From the NCBI RefSeq assembly GCF_024171865.1, contig NZ_JAMTCN010000021.1, positions 1-64,000 on the forward strand: a DNA stretch of 64,000 bases, read 5' to 3'. Below are positions 8,073-17,924 of the stretch, piece after piece. A program made the position numbers and the translations under genes. The DNA comes from Prauserella aidingensis (GTDB lineage Bacteria; Actinomycetota; Actinomycetes; Mycobacteriales; Pseudonocardiaceae). The notes below the pieces were generated by a model that worked only from the letters and a program-made list of their open reading frames with translations, had not been told where the DNA came from and searched no databases. The number at the start of each line of letters is the position of its first letter. Within the stretch, counting starts at the first letter, position 1.

Positions 8073-9399
8073 AGCCCGGCACCCGGTTCACGCTGGACGT
8101 CTCCGCCCGCCGCACCGGCGCCGTCGTGATCGGCGGCTCGCCGTTGCGCCTGGTGCGGCTCGGCTCCGCCGGTACGCGGATGCTCGACCGCTGGACCTCG
8201 GGCGAGCCGCTCACCGAGTCGCCCGGCCAGGTGCGCCTCGCGCGCAAACTGGTCGACGCGGGCATCCTGCACCCGAAACCGCCCGCGGGTCCGACGCCCG
8301 CCGACGTGACCGTCGTCGTGCCGGTGAAGGACGATGCCACCCGCGCGCGGCGGCTGCGGGAGGCGACGGGCGAGTGCGGCGGGCACGTCGTCGTCGACGA
8401 CGGCTCGGCCGAGCCCGTGCCGGGCGCCGACGTCCGCCACGAGTCCCCTCGCGGCCCGGCCGCGGCGCGCAACTCGGGAAGCCGCCGCGCGACCACGGAG
8501 TTCGTGGCGTTCCTCGACGCCGACACGGTGCCCGAAGCGGGCTGGCTCGAAGCACTGCTCCCTCACTTCAGCGACCCGTCGGTGGTGGCGGTCGCGCCGC
8601 GGGTGCGCAGCTCCCCCGGCGACGGCCTGCTCGCGCGATACGAACTCGAACAGTCCAGTTTGGACCTCGGCGCCAAGCCCGCCCCGGTCCGCCCGATGAG
8701 CAAGGTCAGTTATGTGCCCACGGCCGCGCTCGTGGTGCGCCGCGGCGCGCTGGCGGCCGCGGGCGACTTCGACGAGCAGCTGCGCTACGGCGAGGACGTC
8801 GACCTCGTGTGGCGGCTGCTCGACGTCGGCGCGGTGCGGTACGAGCCGGCGTCGGTGGTGCGGCACGAACCCCGCCCGACGGTGCGGTCGTGGCTGCGGC
8901 AGCGGTTCGACTACGGCACGTCCGCGGCCCCACTGTCGCAACGGCATCCGGAACGCCTCGCCCCGGCGCGCGTGTCCGCGGTCACGACGGCCGCCTGGGC
9001 GTTGGCCGCCGTGGGACGCCCGCTGCCTGCGGCCGCCGTCGCCGCGGGCGCGACCGCCCTGTTGGCCCGGAGGCTGTCGACCTCCACGCGCGACGTGCCC
9101 ACCTCCGAAGTCGTCCGGCTCGCCGCCCGCGGCCAGCTCGGCGCGGGCAGACTGCTCGCGGCCGCGTCGCGCCGGGTGTGGTGGCCTCTGCTGCTGCCGA
9201 CCCGGCGCGGCCGCCGCGCGCTGGCGGCCGCGTACCTGCCGTTCGCCGCGCAGACCGGCTCACCGGGACGGTTGGCCCTGCGCATCGCCGACGACGTGGC
9301 CTACGGCGCGGGCGTGTGGACCGGATGCGTGCGGCACCGGACGGCCACTCCCCTGTTGCCGCAGTTCACCGAGCGGCCGTTCGCGCAGGGACGCGGCCG

Positions 9400-9403
<4 letters not shown>
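8069..9403 (+). CDS. mftF: Mycofactocin glycosyltransferase MftF
   Basis: A 444-residue family 2 glycosyltransferase. It has TVVVPVKD as the first strand of the nucleotide-sugar domain, VVDDGS, the metal-binding EFVAFLDADT, an acceptor segment ending GDFDEQLRYGEDVDLVWRL (the ED of the catalytic base), and a basic WLRQRFDYGTS region. The C-terminal third is Ala/Leu-rich and may touch the membrane. Its family adds beta-1,4-glucose units to mycofactocin. The start is the GTG at 8069, overlapping the SDR stop as GTGA. It precedes mftE here, whereas mftE usually precedes mftF. Confidence 0.92.
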
Positions 9404-10091
<688 letters not shown>

Positions 10092-10104
<13 letters not shown>

Positions 10105-10325
10105 ACCCGCGCCGTCGCCGCTTCGAGTTCGTCGGCGCGGTCGAGTTCGTCGGCGCGGGTGAGCAGCCGCGTCGCCACGTGCTGCAGGTTGTCGCCCAGC
10201 GCGCGCAGTCCGGCTGCGGGCAGCTCCCCGCCGTCCTGGTGAGCACACAGCTCGACGACGGCCTCGCCGAGCCGCGTGTTCACCGCGGAGAGATTTACGA
10301 GCAATTCCCTGTCACGCCGGATCAT
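10092..10325 (-). CDS. Small helical protein of unknown function
   Basis: A 77-residue hydrophilic protein (starting MIRRDRELLVNLSAVNTRLG) rich in Leu, Ala, Glu and Arg. It looks fully alpha-helical with heptad-like spacing, and has no signal peptide, membrane segment or recognisable domain. Support for it being real: an ATG at 10325 with GAGGGGG about five bases upstream, and protein-like composition unlike the opposite frames. It overlaps the end of mftE tail to tail. No function can be assigned. Confidence 0.6.
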
Positions 10326-10648
10326 CCGACCCCCTCGGTTCCTCGGGCCCGTGTCACTGCAGCTCGGTCGCCGCTGCAGTTGTGTCCCTGCGCGTTCACC
10401 CCTGCAGCGTGCCGTCGCCGGAGTGCTCCCGCAGCGCGTCGCCGTGGGAGTGCCCCTGCAGTGCGAGCATCGTTCCCAGCCACACTAGCAGAGCGGACCG
10501 ACGCGGTGCAGCGCGGTGCGCTCCACTCGTGTGAGACGTACCGTTGCGCCGGATGCGACGATCACTCCGACGAGGGAAGCGACGTTCCGCGGAGCGGACG
10601 CCGCACCGAGGCGGAGACGACGGTGAAGTCAGAGGCGGTGGAGGAACA
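10326..10648. other. Intergenic region without a gene
   Basis: This stretch lies between the divergent small gene and the methyltransferase. It contains several copies of CTGCAG and related short Gln/Leu-codon-like repeats (10355-10470), but no open frame with a credible start. The only clear signal is the GGAGG at about 10641 serving the next gene. Confidence 0.4.
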
Positions 10649-11500
10649 GTGAGCGCAGGACCCGACGACGCGCTGCGCGCGATCAACGAGAGCCTGGACA
10701 AGCCGTCCGCGGCCCGGGTCTACGACTACTTCATCGGCGGCGAGACGAACTACGCGATCGACCGCGCCTTCGCCGAGAAGGCCCGCGAGCGCATCCCGCA
10801 GCTCGGCGAGTACTGCCGTACCAGCAGGCAGTTCCTCGGCCGCACGGTGCGCTGGTGTGCCGCCGAGGCGGGGATGCGCCAGTTCGTCGACCTGGGCTCG
10901 GGACTGCCGACGGTGGGCAACGTCCACGAGGTCGCCGACGAGGCGCGGCCGCAGTGCGACACCCGCGTCGTGTACACCGACAACGAGCCGATCGCGCTCA
11001 CCCACTCGGAGATGCTGCTGGCCGACACGGCCGACAGCGAGCGGCACGTGGCCATCGCCGCCGACCTGATGCAGCCCGACCAGCTGTGGTCCCGCGTCAT
11101 GGCGACCGGCCTGATCGACCGCCAGGAACCCGTCGTACTGCTGGTCAACGCGGTGCTGCACTTCATCAAGGACGAGTCCGGCCCCGACCGGCTGTTGGAC
11201 TTCTACCGCAAGCAGCTGCCGCCGGGATCGCTGCTCGTGCTGTCGCAGATGACCAACGAGAACCCGGCGAGCGAGGCCGAACGCGCAGCGCTCGACGACC
11301 TCGTCGACTACTACGAGAACACGACGAACCCCGGCCAGCTGCGCACCTCCGACGAGTTCGTCCGGTTCTTCGGCGACTTCGAACTCGTCGACCCCGGGCT
11401 GGTCTACGCGCCCGCGTGGCGCCCCGACCCCGACACCCTGTTCGCGCGGGTCCCGTCGGAGTCCCGCGTCCTCGGCGGCGTCGCCCGCAAACCCGCCTGA
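10649..11500 (+). CDS. SAM-dependent methyltransferase of the Methyltransf_19 (DUF574) family
   Basis: A 283-residue protein with the family hallmarks: PSAARVYDYFIGGETNYAIDR in the N-terminus, QFVDLGSGLPTVGNVHEVA as the SAM-binding loop, VVYTDNEPIAL as the acidic ribose-binding strand and VLLVNAVLHFI. This family is abundant in actinomycetes, often in multiple copies, and its substrates are mostly unknown. The start is the GTG at 10649, preceded by GGAGG at good spacing; the frame extends upstream as low-complexity Arg-rich sequence that I exclude. It is single, followed by a 21-bp repeat array 26 bp after the stop. Confidence 0.85.
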   Translation: MSAGPDDALRAINESLDKPSAARVYDYFIGGETNYAIDRAFAEKARERIPQLGEYCRTSRQFLGRTVRWCAAEAGMRQFVDLGSGLPTVGNVHEVADEARPQCDTRVVYTDNEPIALTHSEMLLADTADSERHVAIAADLMQPDQLWSRVMATGLIDRQEPVVLLVNAVLHFIKDESGPDRLLDFYRKQLPPGSLLVLSQMTNENPASEAERAALDDLVDYYENTTNPGQLRTSDEFVRFFGDFELVDPGLVYAPAWRPDPDTLFARVPSESRVLGGVARKPA

Positions 11501-11526
11501 CCCGCAGAACCGACCACCGAGGGACG

Positions 11527-11650
11527 CCGTGTTGCAGATCCCGGGGCCCGTGTTGCGGATCCCGGAGGCCGTGTTGCGGATCCCGGGGACCGTGTTGCAG
11601 TTTCCGGAGGCCGTGTTGCGGATCCGGGGGATTGTGTTGCAGTTTCCGGG
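11527..11650 (+). repeat. Tandem array of a 21-bp GTGTTGC-core repeat, six units
   Basis: GTGTTGC occurs at 11529, 11550, 11571, 11592, 11613 and 11634, a strict 21-bp period. Each unit reads roughly CCGTGTTGCGGATCCCGGGGA with small variations. It follows the methyltransferase stop (11500) in the coding orientation. The same unit appears at 17704-17820 and, inverted, at 19106-19175. There is no palindromic unit structure or CRISPR-type spacer. Confidence 0.9.
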
Positions 11651-11782
11651 ACGCCTGCCGTGCCCAGGTTCGACCCGCAGGCGCACCGAAACCGCCGCGT
11701 GAGGGCACGTGCGCGACATCCCGTTCGTCCGAGTGCATGACACGAACTGGCAGGGCACGGCGTTCGGGGTCATGATCGGGGT

Positions 11783-13177
11783 ATGCGCTCCAGTGGTGCC
11801 GCCGATCCGACCGGGTGCGGACACGCCGAGCTCGCCGCCCACAGCGGGTACGCCCGGCGCGTGGCGGTGCTGCGCGCGGAACTGGCGACGCTGCCGGCCG
11901 GCACCCCCGTACGGCTGGCGAAGCGGACGTCGAATCTCTTCCGTCCGCGAGCCCGGGCCGGGGCGGGGCTCGACGTGTCGGCGTTCGACCACGTGCTGTC
12001 GGTCGACCCGGTCGCCCGCACGGCCGACGTCGAGGGCATGGTCACCTATGAACAGCTCGTCGACGCGACGCTGCCCCACGGCTTGATGCCGCTCGTCGTT
12101 CCGCAGCTGAAGACGATCACGCTCGGCGGCGCTGTCACGGGCCTGGGGATCGAATCGTCGTCGTTCCGCGCCGGGATGCCGCACGAGTCGGTGCTGGAGA
12201 TGGACATCCTGACCGGCGACGGGGACATCGTCACGGCCACACCCGACGGCGAGCACAGCGACCTGTTCTTCGCGTTCCCGAACTCCTACGGCACGCTCGG
12301 CTACGCGCTGCGGCTGCGGATCGAACTCGCGCCGGTGCGTCCGTACGTCCGGCTCGAGCACGTGCGGTTCTCCGATCAGCGGGCGTTCTTCGACCGGCTC
12401 ACCCGCGCCTGCCTCGACCGCGAGGCGGATTTCGTCGACGGCACCGTGTTCTCGCCGAACGAGCTGTACCTGACGCTCGCATCGCTGGAGGGGGAGCCCG
12501 ACCGGGTCAGCGACTACACGTGGCTCGACATCTACTACCGCTCGATCCGCGAGCGTCCGGTCGACCACCTGCCGATCCGCGACTACCTGTGGCGCTGGGA
12601 CACCGACTGGTTCTGGTGTTCCCGGGCGCTGGGCGCGCAGCACCGCCTCGTACGCCTGCTCGCGGGTCCACGGCTGCTGCGGTCCGATGTGTACTGGAAA
12701 GTGGTGAACGCCGTGCGACGCCGGGGCCTGCTCTCCCGGTTCTCCCGCATGCTCGGCAGACCAGGCCGCGAGTCGGTAATGCAGGACGTCGAGGTCCCGG
12801 TCGGCAGAGCCGGGAGGTTTCTTTCCTTCCTGCACCGGGAAATCCCGCTTAGTCCGATCTGGATCTGCCCGCTGCGACAGCGGGACGACCGGCGGTGGCC
12901 GTTGTACGAACTGGACCCCGGCGAGCTGTACGTCAACTTCGGCTTCTGGGGCACGGTGCCGCTCGCCGACGGCGAGGCGCAAGGGTCGCACAACCGGCGC
13001 ATCGAGGACGTCGTGACGACGCTCGGCGGACGGAAATCGCTGTACTCGGAGAGTTTCTACGATCCGGACACGTTCTGGCGACTCTACAACGGGTCCGCGT
13101 ACCGCGCCGTCAAGCAGCGCTACGACCCCGACGGGCGATTGCTCGACCTCTACGCGAAGTGCGTGCAAGCGAGGTGA
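11783..13177 (+). CDS. tmsA: FAD-linked oxidoreductase, 10-methylene fatty acyl reductase TmsA (BfaA-like)
   Basis: A 464-residue FAD_binding_4 protein resembling DHCR24-type sterol reductases. The FAD region has VEGMVTYEQLVDATLPHGL, PQLKTITLGGAVTGLGIESS and FFAFPNSYGTLGYALRLRIE, and the C-terminal half is rich in aromatic residues. It sits eight bases before a cyclopropane-synthase-like methyltransferase. The same pair in mycobacteria (BfaA/BfaB) and Thermomonospora (TmsA/TmsB) makes tuberculostearic-type acids: the methyltransferase adds a 10-methylene to oleoyl phospholipid and the FAD enzyme reduces it to 10-methyl. The start is the ATG at 11783 with a -10-like CATGAT six bases upstream. 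The function is inferred from family and pairing. Confidence 0.75.
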   Translation: MRSSGAADPTGCGHAELAAHSGYARRVAVLRAELATLPAGTPVRLAKRTSNLFRPRARAGAGLDVSAFDHVLSVDPVARTADVEGMVTYEQLVDATLPHGLMPLVVPQLKTITLGGAVTGLGIESSSFRAGMPHESVLEMDILTGDGDIVTATPDGEHSDLFFAFPNSYGTLGYALRLRIELAPVRPYVRLEHVRFSDQRAFFDRLTRACLDREADFVDGTVFSPNELYLTLASLEGEPDRVSDYTWLDIYYRSIRERPVDHLPIRDYLWRWDTDWFWCSRALGAQHRLVRLLAGPRLLRSDVYWKVVNAVRRRGLLSRFSRMLGRPGRESVMQDVEVPVGRAGRFLSFLHREIPLSPIWICPLRQRDDRRWPLYELDPGELYVNFGFWGTVPLADGEAQGSHNRRIEDVVTTLGGRKSLYSESFYDPDTFWRLYNGSAYRAVKQRYDPDGRLLDLYAKCVQAR

Positions 13178-13184
13178 TGAGACC

Positions 13185-14516
13185 ATGGCGGCGACACGTC
13201 CCCTCTCCGCGGTGCCCACGCCCGCGGGGCCGTCCGAACGCGGCGGCGCATCCGGTGCCGGACCACCGTTGACCGCGCTGCTCACCCGGCTGCTCGGCGA
13301 CGATCCTCCGGTGACCGTGACGGCCTACGACGGCACGGTGGTCGGCGATCCGGACGCGCAACTGCGCATCCACGTCCGTACCCCGGAGGCACTGAGCTAC
13401 GTGCTGACGGCGCCCAACGAACTGGGTGTCGCCCGCGCGTACGTCACGGGCAGGCTCGACGTGGACGGCGACGTGTACGCCGTGCTGCGGGCGGTCGACG
13501 ACATGTCGCTGAGCGTGGCCGACAAGGCGGCGGTGGCGCGGGAGCTGGCCGGTCACGCACGTGAACTGCTGCGGCCGGTGCCGATCCCGGTCGAGGAGGC
13601 GCCGTCGCGGGCGCGCCGCGTGCTGCACGGCCTGCGGCATTCGAAGCTGCGCGACAGCGAGGCGATCTCCCGCCACTACGACGTGTCCAACCGCTTCTAC
13701 GAACTCGTGCTGGGCCCGTCGATGGCGTACACGTGCGCCTGCTATCCCGACGACGACGCCAGCCTCGAGGAGGCGCAGCTGCACAAGTTCGACCTGGTCT
13801 GCCGCAAGCTCGGACTGCGGCCCGGGATGCGCCTGCTCGACGTCGGGTGCGGCTGGGGCGGCATGGTCGCCCACGCCGCGGAGCACTACGGCGTGGAGGT
13901 GCTCGGCGTGACACTGTCGCGCCAGCAGGCCGAGTGGGCGCAGCGGGACCTCGCCGCACGGGGCCTGGCGGGCCGCGCCGAGGTGCGCCACCTCGACTAC
14001 CGTGACGTCACCGAGACCGGCTTCGACGTGGTGTCGTCGATAGGGCTGACCGAGCACATCGGGGCGAAGGCCCTGCCGTCGTACTTCCGGTTCCTGTGGT
14101 CGAAACTGCGTCCCGGCGGGAGGCTGCTCAACCACTGCATCGTGCGGCCGCACACCTACGACTCCCACCGCACGGGGCCGTTCATCGACCGGTACGTCTT
14201 CCCCGACGGGGAGCTCGAAGGGGTGGGCACGATCATCTCGGCCATGCAGGACAACGGGTTCGAGGTGCGGCACGCCGAGAACCTGCGGGAGCACTACGGC
14301 CGCACCCTCGCCGCGTGGTGCCGCAACCTCGATGCCCACTGGGACGAGGCGGTGGCCGAATCCGGCGTGCAGCGCGCCCGCGTGTGGGCGCTGTACATGG
14401 CGGCCTCGCGGCTGGCGTTCGAACGGCACCGGCTCGAGTTGCAGCAGGTGCTGGGCGTGAAGGTCGGCGAGCACGGCGACGCGTCGATGCCGCTGCGGCC
14501 GGACTGGGGAGTGTGA
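13185..14516 (+). CDS. tmsB: Cyclopropane-fatty-acid-synthase-family methyltransferase TmsB (BfaB/UfaA1-like)
   Basis: A 443-residue SAM enzyme. The N-terminal third (to about residue 150) is the family's accessory region. The catalytic domain has SRHYDVSNRFYELVLGPSMA then YTCACY, the SAM-binding loop LLDVGCGWGGM, VLGVTLSRQQAEWA, SSIGLTEHIG and RLLNHCIVRP. It probably transfers a methyl to the double bond of phospholipid-bound oleate to form the 10-methylene intermediate, which the preceding oxidoreductase would reduce. The ATG at 13185 follows GAGG and overlaps no other gene. A simple cyclopropane product is the alternative, but the FAD partner argues against it. Confidence 0.78.
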   Translation: MAATRPLSAVPTPAGPSERGGASGAGPPLTALLTRLLGDDPPVTVTAYDGTVVGDPDAQLRIHVRTPEALSYVLTAPNELGVARAYVTGRLDVDGDVYAVLRAVDDMSLSVADKAAVARELAGHARELLRPVPIPVEEAPSRARRVLHGLRHSKLRDSEAISRHYDVSNRFYELVLGPSMAYTCACYPDDDASLEEAQLHKFDLVCRKLGLRPGMRLLDVGCGWGGMVAHAAEHYGVEVLGVTLSRQQAEWAQRDLAARGLAGRAEVRHLDYRDVTETGFDVVSSIGLTEHIGAKALPSYFRFLWSKLRPGGRLLNHCIVRPHTYDSHRTGPFIDRYVFPDGELEGVGTIISAMQDNGFEVRHAENLREHYGRTLAAWCRNLDAHWDEAVAESGVQRARVWALYMAASRLAFERHRLELQQVLGVKVGEHGDASMPLRPDWGV

Positions 14517-14528
14517 GGCGACTCGCCC

Positions 14529-14625
14529 GCGTTCGACGGAGCGAGCGTTCGACGGACCGGGCGCTCGGCGGAGCGGGCGTCGACGGACCGGGCGCTCGGC
14601 GGGCCGAGCGTTCGCTGCTCCGCGG
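14529..14625. repeat. 16-bp degenerate tandem repeat after tmsB
   Basis: Successive units read GCGTTCGACGGAGCGA, GCGTTCGACGGACCGG, GCGCTCGGCGGAGCGG, GCGTCGACGGACCGG, GCGCTCGGCGGGCCGA and GCGTTCGCTGCTCCGC. The period is 15-16 bp. The array starts 12 bp after the tmsB stop and runs toward the promoter of the next gene. Confidence 0.75.
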
Positions 14626-14667
14626 AGGAGTGACCCCGGTGTCGGTGCCGTCCGCTACCGTGCGGGC

Positions 14668-15498
14668 GTGATCGAGTACCTGAGCATCCCCACGTCCGCG
14701 GGCGTGTTCGACGCGATCGCCGCGGGTCCGCGCGACGGTCGTCCGGTGTTGCTGCTGCACGGTTTCCCCGAGGCGGCCGTCGAGTGGGAGCACCAGGTCG
14801 CACGCCTGGGCGACGAGGGATACCGCGCCGTGGCGCCCGATCAGCGCGGCTACTCGCCCGGTGTCCGGCCGACCGACGTCGCCGACTACGAGATGGACCA
14901 CCTGGTCGACGACGTCGTCGCGATGGCAGGCGCGCTCGAGTGGTCACGGTTCGACCTGGTGGGTCACGACTGGGGCGGGGCCGTCGCGTGGTGGGCCGCC
15001 GATCGGCACCCCGACCGCCTCCGCACCCTGACCGCGGTGTCGACGCCACATCCACGGGCCCTCGGCGACGCGCTCCGCACCGACGAGGACCAGGCGATGC
15101 GCTCGCAGTACATGCGCGACTGGCGCAACTCCGGCACCGAGAAGCGCATGCTCGCCGACGGTGGTGAGCCGCTGCGCCGCATGTTCGAGTGGAAGATCCC
15201 TCGCGGCCGGGTAGACGACTACCTCACGCGGCTGTCCGAGCCGGGCGCGCTGACCGCGGCGCTGAACTGGTACCGGGCGGGCAGCCCGAAGGCCGCGATC
15301 GACGCGGTGAGCGTGCCGACGCTGTACGTCTGGAGCACCGAGGACGTCGCGTTCGGGTCGACGGCGGCGCTGGCGACCGAGCAGTGGGTGAGCGGGCCGT
15401 ACGAGTTCCAGATGCTCGAGGACGTCACGCACTGGGTGCCGGAGGAGGCACCGGAGCAGTTGACCGCGCTGTTGCTCGACCACCTGCACCGGCACTGA
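14668..15498 (+). CDS. Alpha/beta hydrolase, epoxide hydrolase-like
   Basis: A 276-residue alpha/beta hydrolase. HGFPE forms the oxyanion loop, the nucleophile elbow is GHDWGG (Asp nucleophile), cap-domain tyrosines are present, the acid lies near VWSTEDVAFG, and the His is in EDVTHWVPEEAP. HGFPE plus HDWGG is the usual pairing of soluble epoxide hydrolases. The start is a GTG with the -10-like TACCGT (14656-14661) ending six bases upstream, which suggests a leaderless mRNA. It stands alone between a repeat array and the ceramidase gene. The natural epoxide or ester substrate is unknown. Confidence 0.82.
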   Translation: MIEYLSIPTSAGVFDAIAAGPRDGRPVLLLHGFPEAAVEWEHQVARLGDEGYRAVAPDQRGYSPGVRPTDVADYEMDHLVDDVVAMAGALEWSRFDLVGHDWGGAVAWWAADRHPDRLRTLTAVSTPHPRALGDALRTDEDQAMRSQYMRDWRNSGTEKRMLADGGEPLRRMFEWKIPRGRVDDYLTRLSEPGALTAALNWYRAGSPKAAIDAVSVPTLYVWSTEDVAFGSTAALATEQWVSGPYEFQMLEDVTHWVPEEAPEQLTALLLDHLHRH

Positions 15499-15523
15499 CG
15501 AGCCCGTCCCCGTGCCGCCACCC

Positions 15524-15578
15524 GGGTGAACCGGGCCGACCTTCACCCGGTCGTGCGCACGTTCCCGCCGGTTCACCC
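15524..15578. terminator. Inverted repeat after the hydrolase gene
   Basis: GGGTGAACCGG (15524-15534) pairs with CCGGTTCACCC (15568-15578) across a 33-nt loop that itself contains a TTCACCCGG copy. Lying 26 bp after the stop, it may terminate the hydrolase transcript or serve as a regulatory site for the ceramidase gene that starts 70 bp later. Confidence 0.45.
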
Positions 15579-15646
15579 TTGCGCGACGGGACCTCGACGC
15601 CGAAAATTCGAAACTCATTCACGTTTAGCCGGCGGGTGGGTGACGG

Positions 15647-17695
15647 ATGACGAAACGCGCGTTGGTCCTGGTCATGACGGTGCTCCTCGGTGCGTCGCTG
15701 CTCACCGCTCCCGCCGGAGCGACCCCATCCGACGGGGAGGATTCCGTGGACGAGGGTTCCGTGGGCGAGCCGTACCTCGTGGGACGCGGCATCGCCGATG
15801 CGACCGGCGAGATCGCCGAGGTCGGGCTGATGGGGTACGGCCGCATCGACCAGCAGGCCGCGGGACTGCACAACCGGCAGCGTTCACGGGCGTTCGTCAT
15901 CGCCGACCGCGCCACCGACGAGCGCGTACTGCTGGTCGTCGTGGACGCACCGATGATCTTCAACAGCGTGCGCCAGGAGGTCCTGCGGACACTGTCGGAG
16001 CGCTACGGCAACACCTACACCGAGCGCAACGTGATGCTGACCGCCACGCACACCCACGCGGCGCCGGGGGGCCATTCGCACCACCTGCTGTACAACATCA
16101 CCACGCTGGGCTTCCACCGGAAGACGTTCGAAGCGGTCACGTCCGGCATCGTCGAATCGGTCGACCGCGCCCACGCCGATCTCGCTCCGGCGTCGCTGAC
16201 GCTCACCCACGACGAACTCACCGGCGCGAGCGCCAACCGCTCCCGCGAGGCGTTCGACCGCAACCCGGCCCGCGACCGGCAGCACTTCCCCGACGCCGTC
16301 GACCCGCAGACCTCGCTCCTGCGGATCGAACGCGACGGCAGGCCCGTCGGAGCGATCAACTGGTTCCCGGTCCACGCCACGAGCATGTCCGGTGACAACC
16401 GGCTCGTCAGTTCCGACAACAAGGGTTACGCCGCGTACCGGTGGGAACGCGATGACGCGGGTGTCGACTACCGCGCCGACCGGGCGCCGTCGTTCGTCTC
16501 CGCGTTCGCCCAGACGAACGCGGGCGATCTGACACCCAACGTCGACCTGACTCCACCCGGCACCCCCGAGGACTTCCAGCGCACCACGGCCAACGGCGAG
16601 CAGCAGTACCGCGCGGCGAAACGCCAGGTGGACGCCGACGGCACCGCCCTCGCCGGCGGTGTCGACTCCCGCCTCGTCCACGTGGATCTGTCCGATGTGG
16701 AGGTACGCCCGGAGTTCACCGGCGACGGGCGGACCCACCACACCTGCAAACCCGCCGTCGGCGCCTCCATGGCCGCGGGCAGCCTGGAGGACGGCCCGGG
16801 CTTCCCGGGTTTCGACGAGGGTGAGAATCCGTTGTGGGACAAGGTGTCCCACTCGGTGCTGTACCGCGCGTCGGCGAAACTCGAGGAGTGCCAGGCGCCG
16901 AAGGGCGTGTTCGCTCCGGTGGGTGCGATGAACAGGGTCTACCCGTGGGTGCAGGAGATCGTGCCGGTGCAGCTGATGCGGGTCGGCGAACTGTATCTCG
17001 TCGGCATTCCCGGCGAGGTGACGATCACCGCGGGGCTGCGGCTGCGGCGGACCGTCGCCGAGGCCGTCGGCGCGGAGCTGCGGAACGTGCTCGTCGCCGG
17101 CTACGCCAACTCCTACTTCCACTACCTGACCACCCCCGAGGAGTACGACGTCCAGCACTACGAGGGCGGGAGCACGCTGTTCGGCCGGTGGCAGCTGCCC
17201 GCGTTGCAGCAGACCGCCCGCGGCCTCGCGACCGCGATGCGCGACGGCCGCGACGTGCCGTCCGGAGAGCCGTCCCCGGATCTGTCCGGCAGGCAGCTGC
17301 GGCTCCAACCGGGTGTCGTGCTCGACACTCCCCCGATCGGCAAGCGCTTCGGCGACGTACTCGACCAACCCGCGGAGGCCTATTCCGCGGGAGAACAGGT
17401 CTCCGCCGCGTTCGCGGGCGCCCACCCGAGCAACGACCTGCACCGCGGGGGCACGTATCTCGAGGTGCAGCGCTGGGACGGACGAGCCTGGCGGACGGTC
17501 GCCGACGACGGCGACTGGTCGACGACGCTGCACTGGAAACGCCGCGGGGTGTCGGCCTCGCGCGTCACGGTCACGTGGCAGCCGCCCACGGATGCCGCAG
17601 GCACCTACCGGATCCGCTACCGCGGTGACGCCAAGAACGCCCTCGGCCGCGTCACCCCGTTCACCGGCGTGACGAGAACCTTCACGATCCGCTGA
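15647..17695 (+). CDS. Secreted neutral/alkaline ceramidase
   Basis: A 682-residue protein with a Sec signal peptide (residues 1-25, TAPAGA then TPS). The neutral ceramidase domain shows VGRGIADATGEIAEVGLMGY, NRQRSRAFVI, a Zn-binding TATHTHAAPGGHSHH, NWFPVHATSMSGDNRLVSSD and AFAQTNAGDLTPN. The Ser/Asn of the last motifs and the His pair correspond to the catalytic and Zn-binding positions of the Pseudomonas enzyme. The C-terminal 150 residues form the Ig-like domain of the family. It cleaves ceramide to sphingosine and fatty acid outside the cell. With the secreted cholesterol oxidase elsewhere in the window it suggests growth on eukaryotic lipids. Single gene, followed by a 21-bp repeat array. 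Confidence 0.92.
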   Translation: MTKRALVLVMTVLLGASLLTAPAGATPSDGEDSVDEGSVGEPYLVGRGIADATGEIAEVGLMGYGRIDQQAAGLHNRQRSRAFVIADRATDERVLLVVVDAPMIFNSVRQEVLRTLSERYGNTYTERNVMLTATHTHAAPGGHSHHLLYNITTLGFHRKTFEAVTSGIVESVDRAHADLAPASLTLTHDELTGASANRSREAFDRNPARDRQHFPDAVDPQTSLLRIERDGRPVGAINWFPVHATSMSGDNRLVSSDNKGYAAYRWERDDAGVDYRADRAPSFVSAFAQTNAGDLTPNVDLTPPGTPEDFQRTTANGEQQYRAAKRQVDADGTALAGGVDSRLVHVDLSDVEVRPEFTGDGRTHHTCKPAVGASMAAGSLEDGPGFPGFDEGENPLWDKVSHSVLYRASAKLEECQAPKGVFAPVGAMNRVYPWVQEIVPVQLMRVGELYLVGIPGEVTITAGLRLRRTVAEAVGAELRNVLVAGYANSYFHYLTTPEEYDVQHYEGGSTLFGRWQLPALQQTARGLATAMRDGRDVPSGEPSPDLSGRQLRLQPGVVLDTPPIGKRFGDVLDQPAEAYSAGEQVSAAFAGAHPSNDLHRGGTYLEVQRWDGRAWRTVADDGDWSTTLHWKRRGVSASRVTVTWQPPTDAAGTYRIRYRGDAKNALGRVTPFTGVTRTFTIR

Positions 17696-17703
17696 CCCAC
17701 ATG

Positions 17704-17820
17704 CCCGTGTTGCGGTTCCCGGGGACCGTGTTGCGCTCCCAGGGGACCGTGTTGCGGTTCACGGGGACCGTGTTGCGGATTCCGGAGCCTGTGTTGCGGT
17801 TCCAGGGGACCGTGTTGCGC
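17704..17820 (+). repeat. Second tandem array of the 21-bp GTGTTGC-core repeat, six units
   Basis: GTGTTGC occurs at 17707, 17728, 17749, 17770, 17791 and 17812, exactly 21 bp apart. Units approximate CCGTGTTGCGGTTCCAGGGGA. The array starts about eight bases after the ceramidase stop, in the same orientation relative to that gene as the array at 11.5 kb. All frames through it are open because 21 is a multiple of three, but none looks like a gene. Confidence 0.9.
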
Positions 17821-17924
17821 CGAATCCGGCGAGGCGACACATCGCCACCGCCCCACGCTGCGCCGGGCCGAAGCCGGTCGACGGGACCCGCCGAGCGGCC
17901 CGGCGACCTCGACGCCGTCGACCG

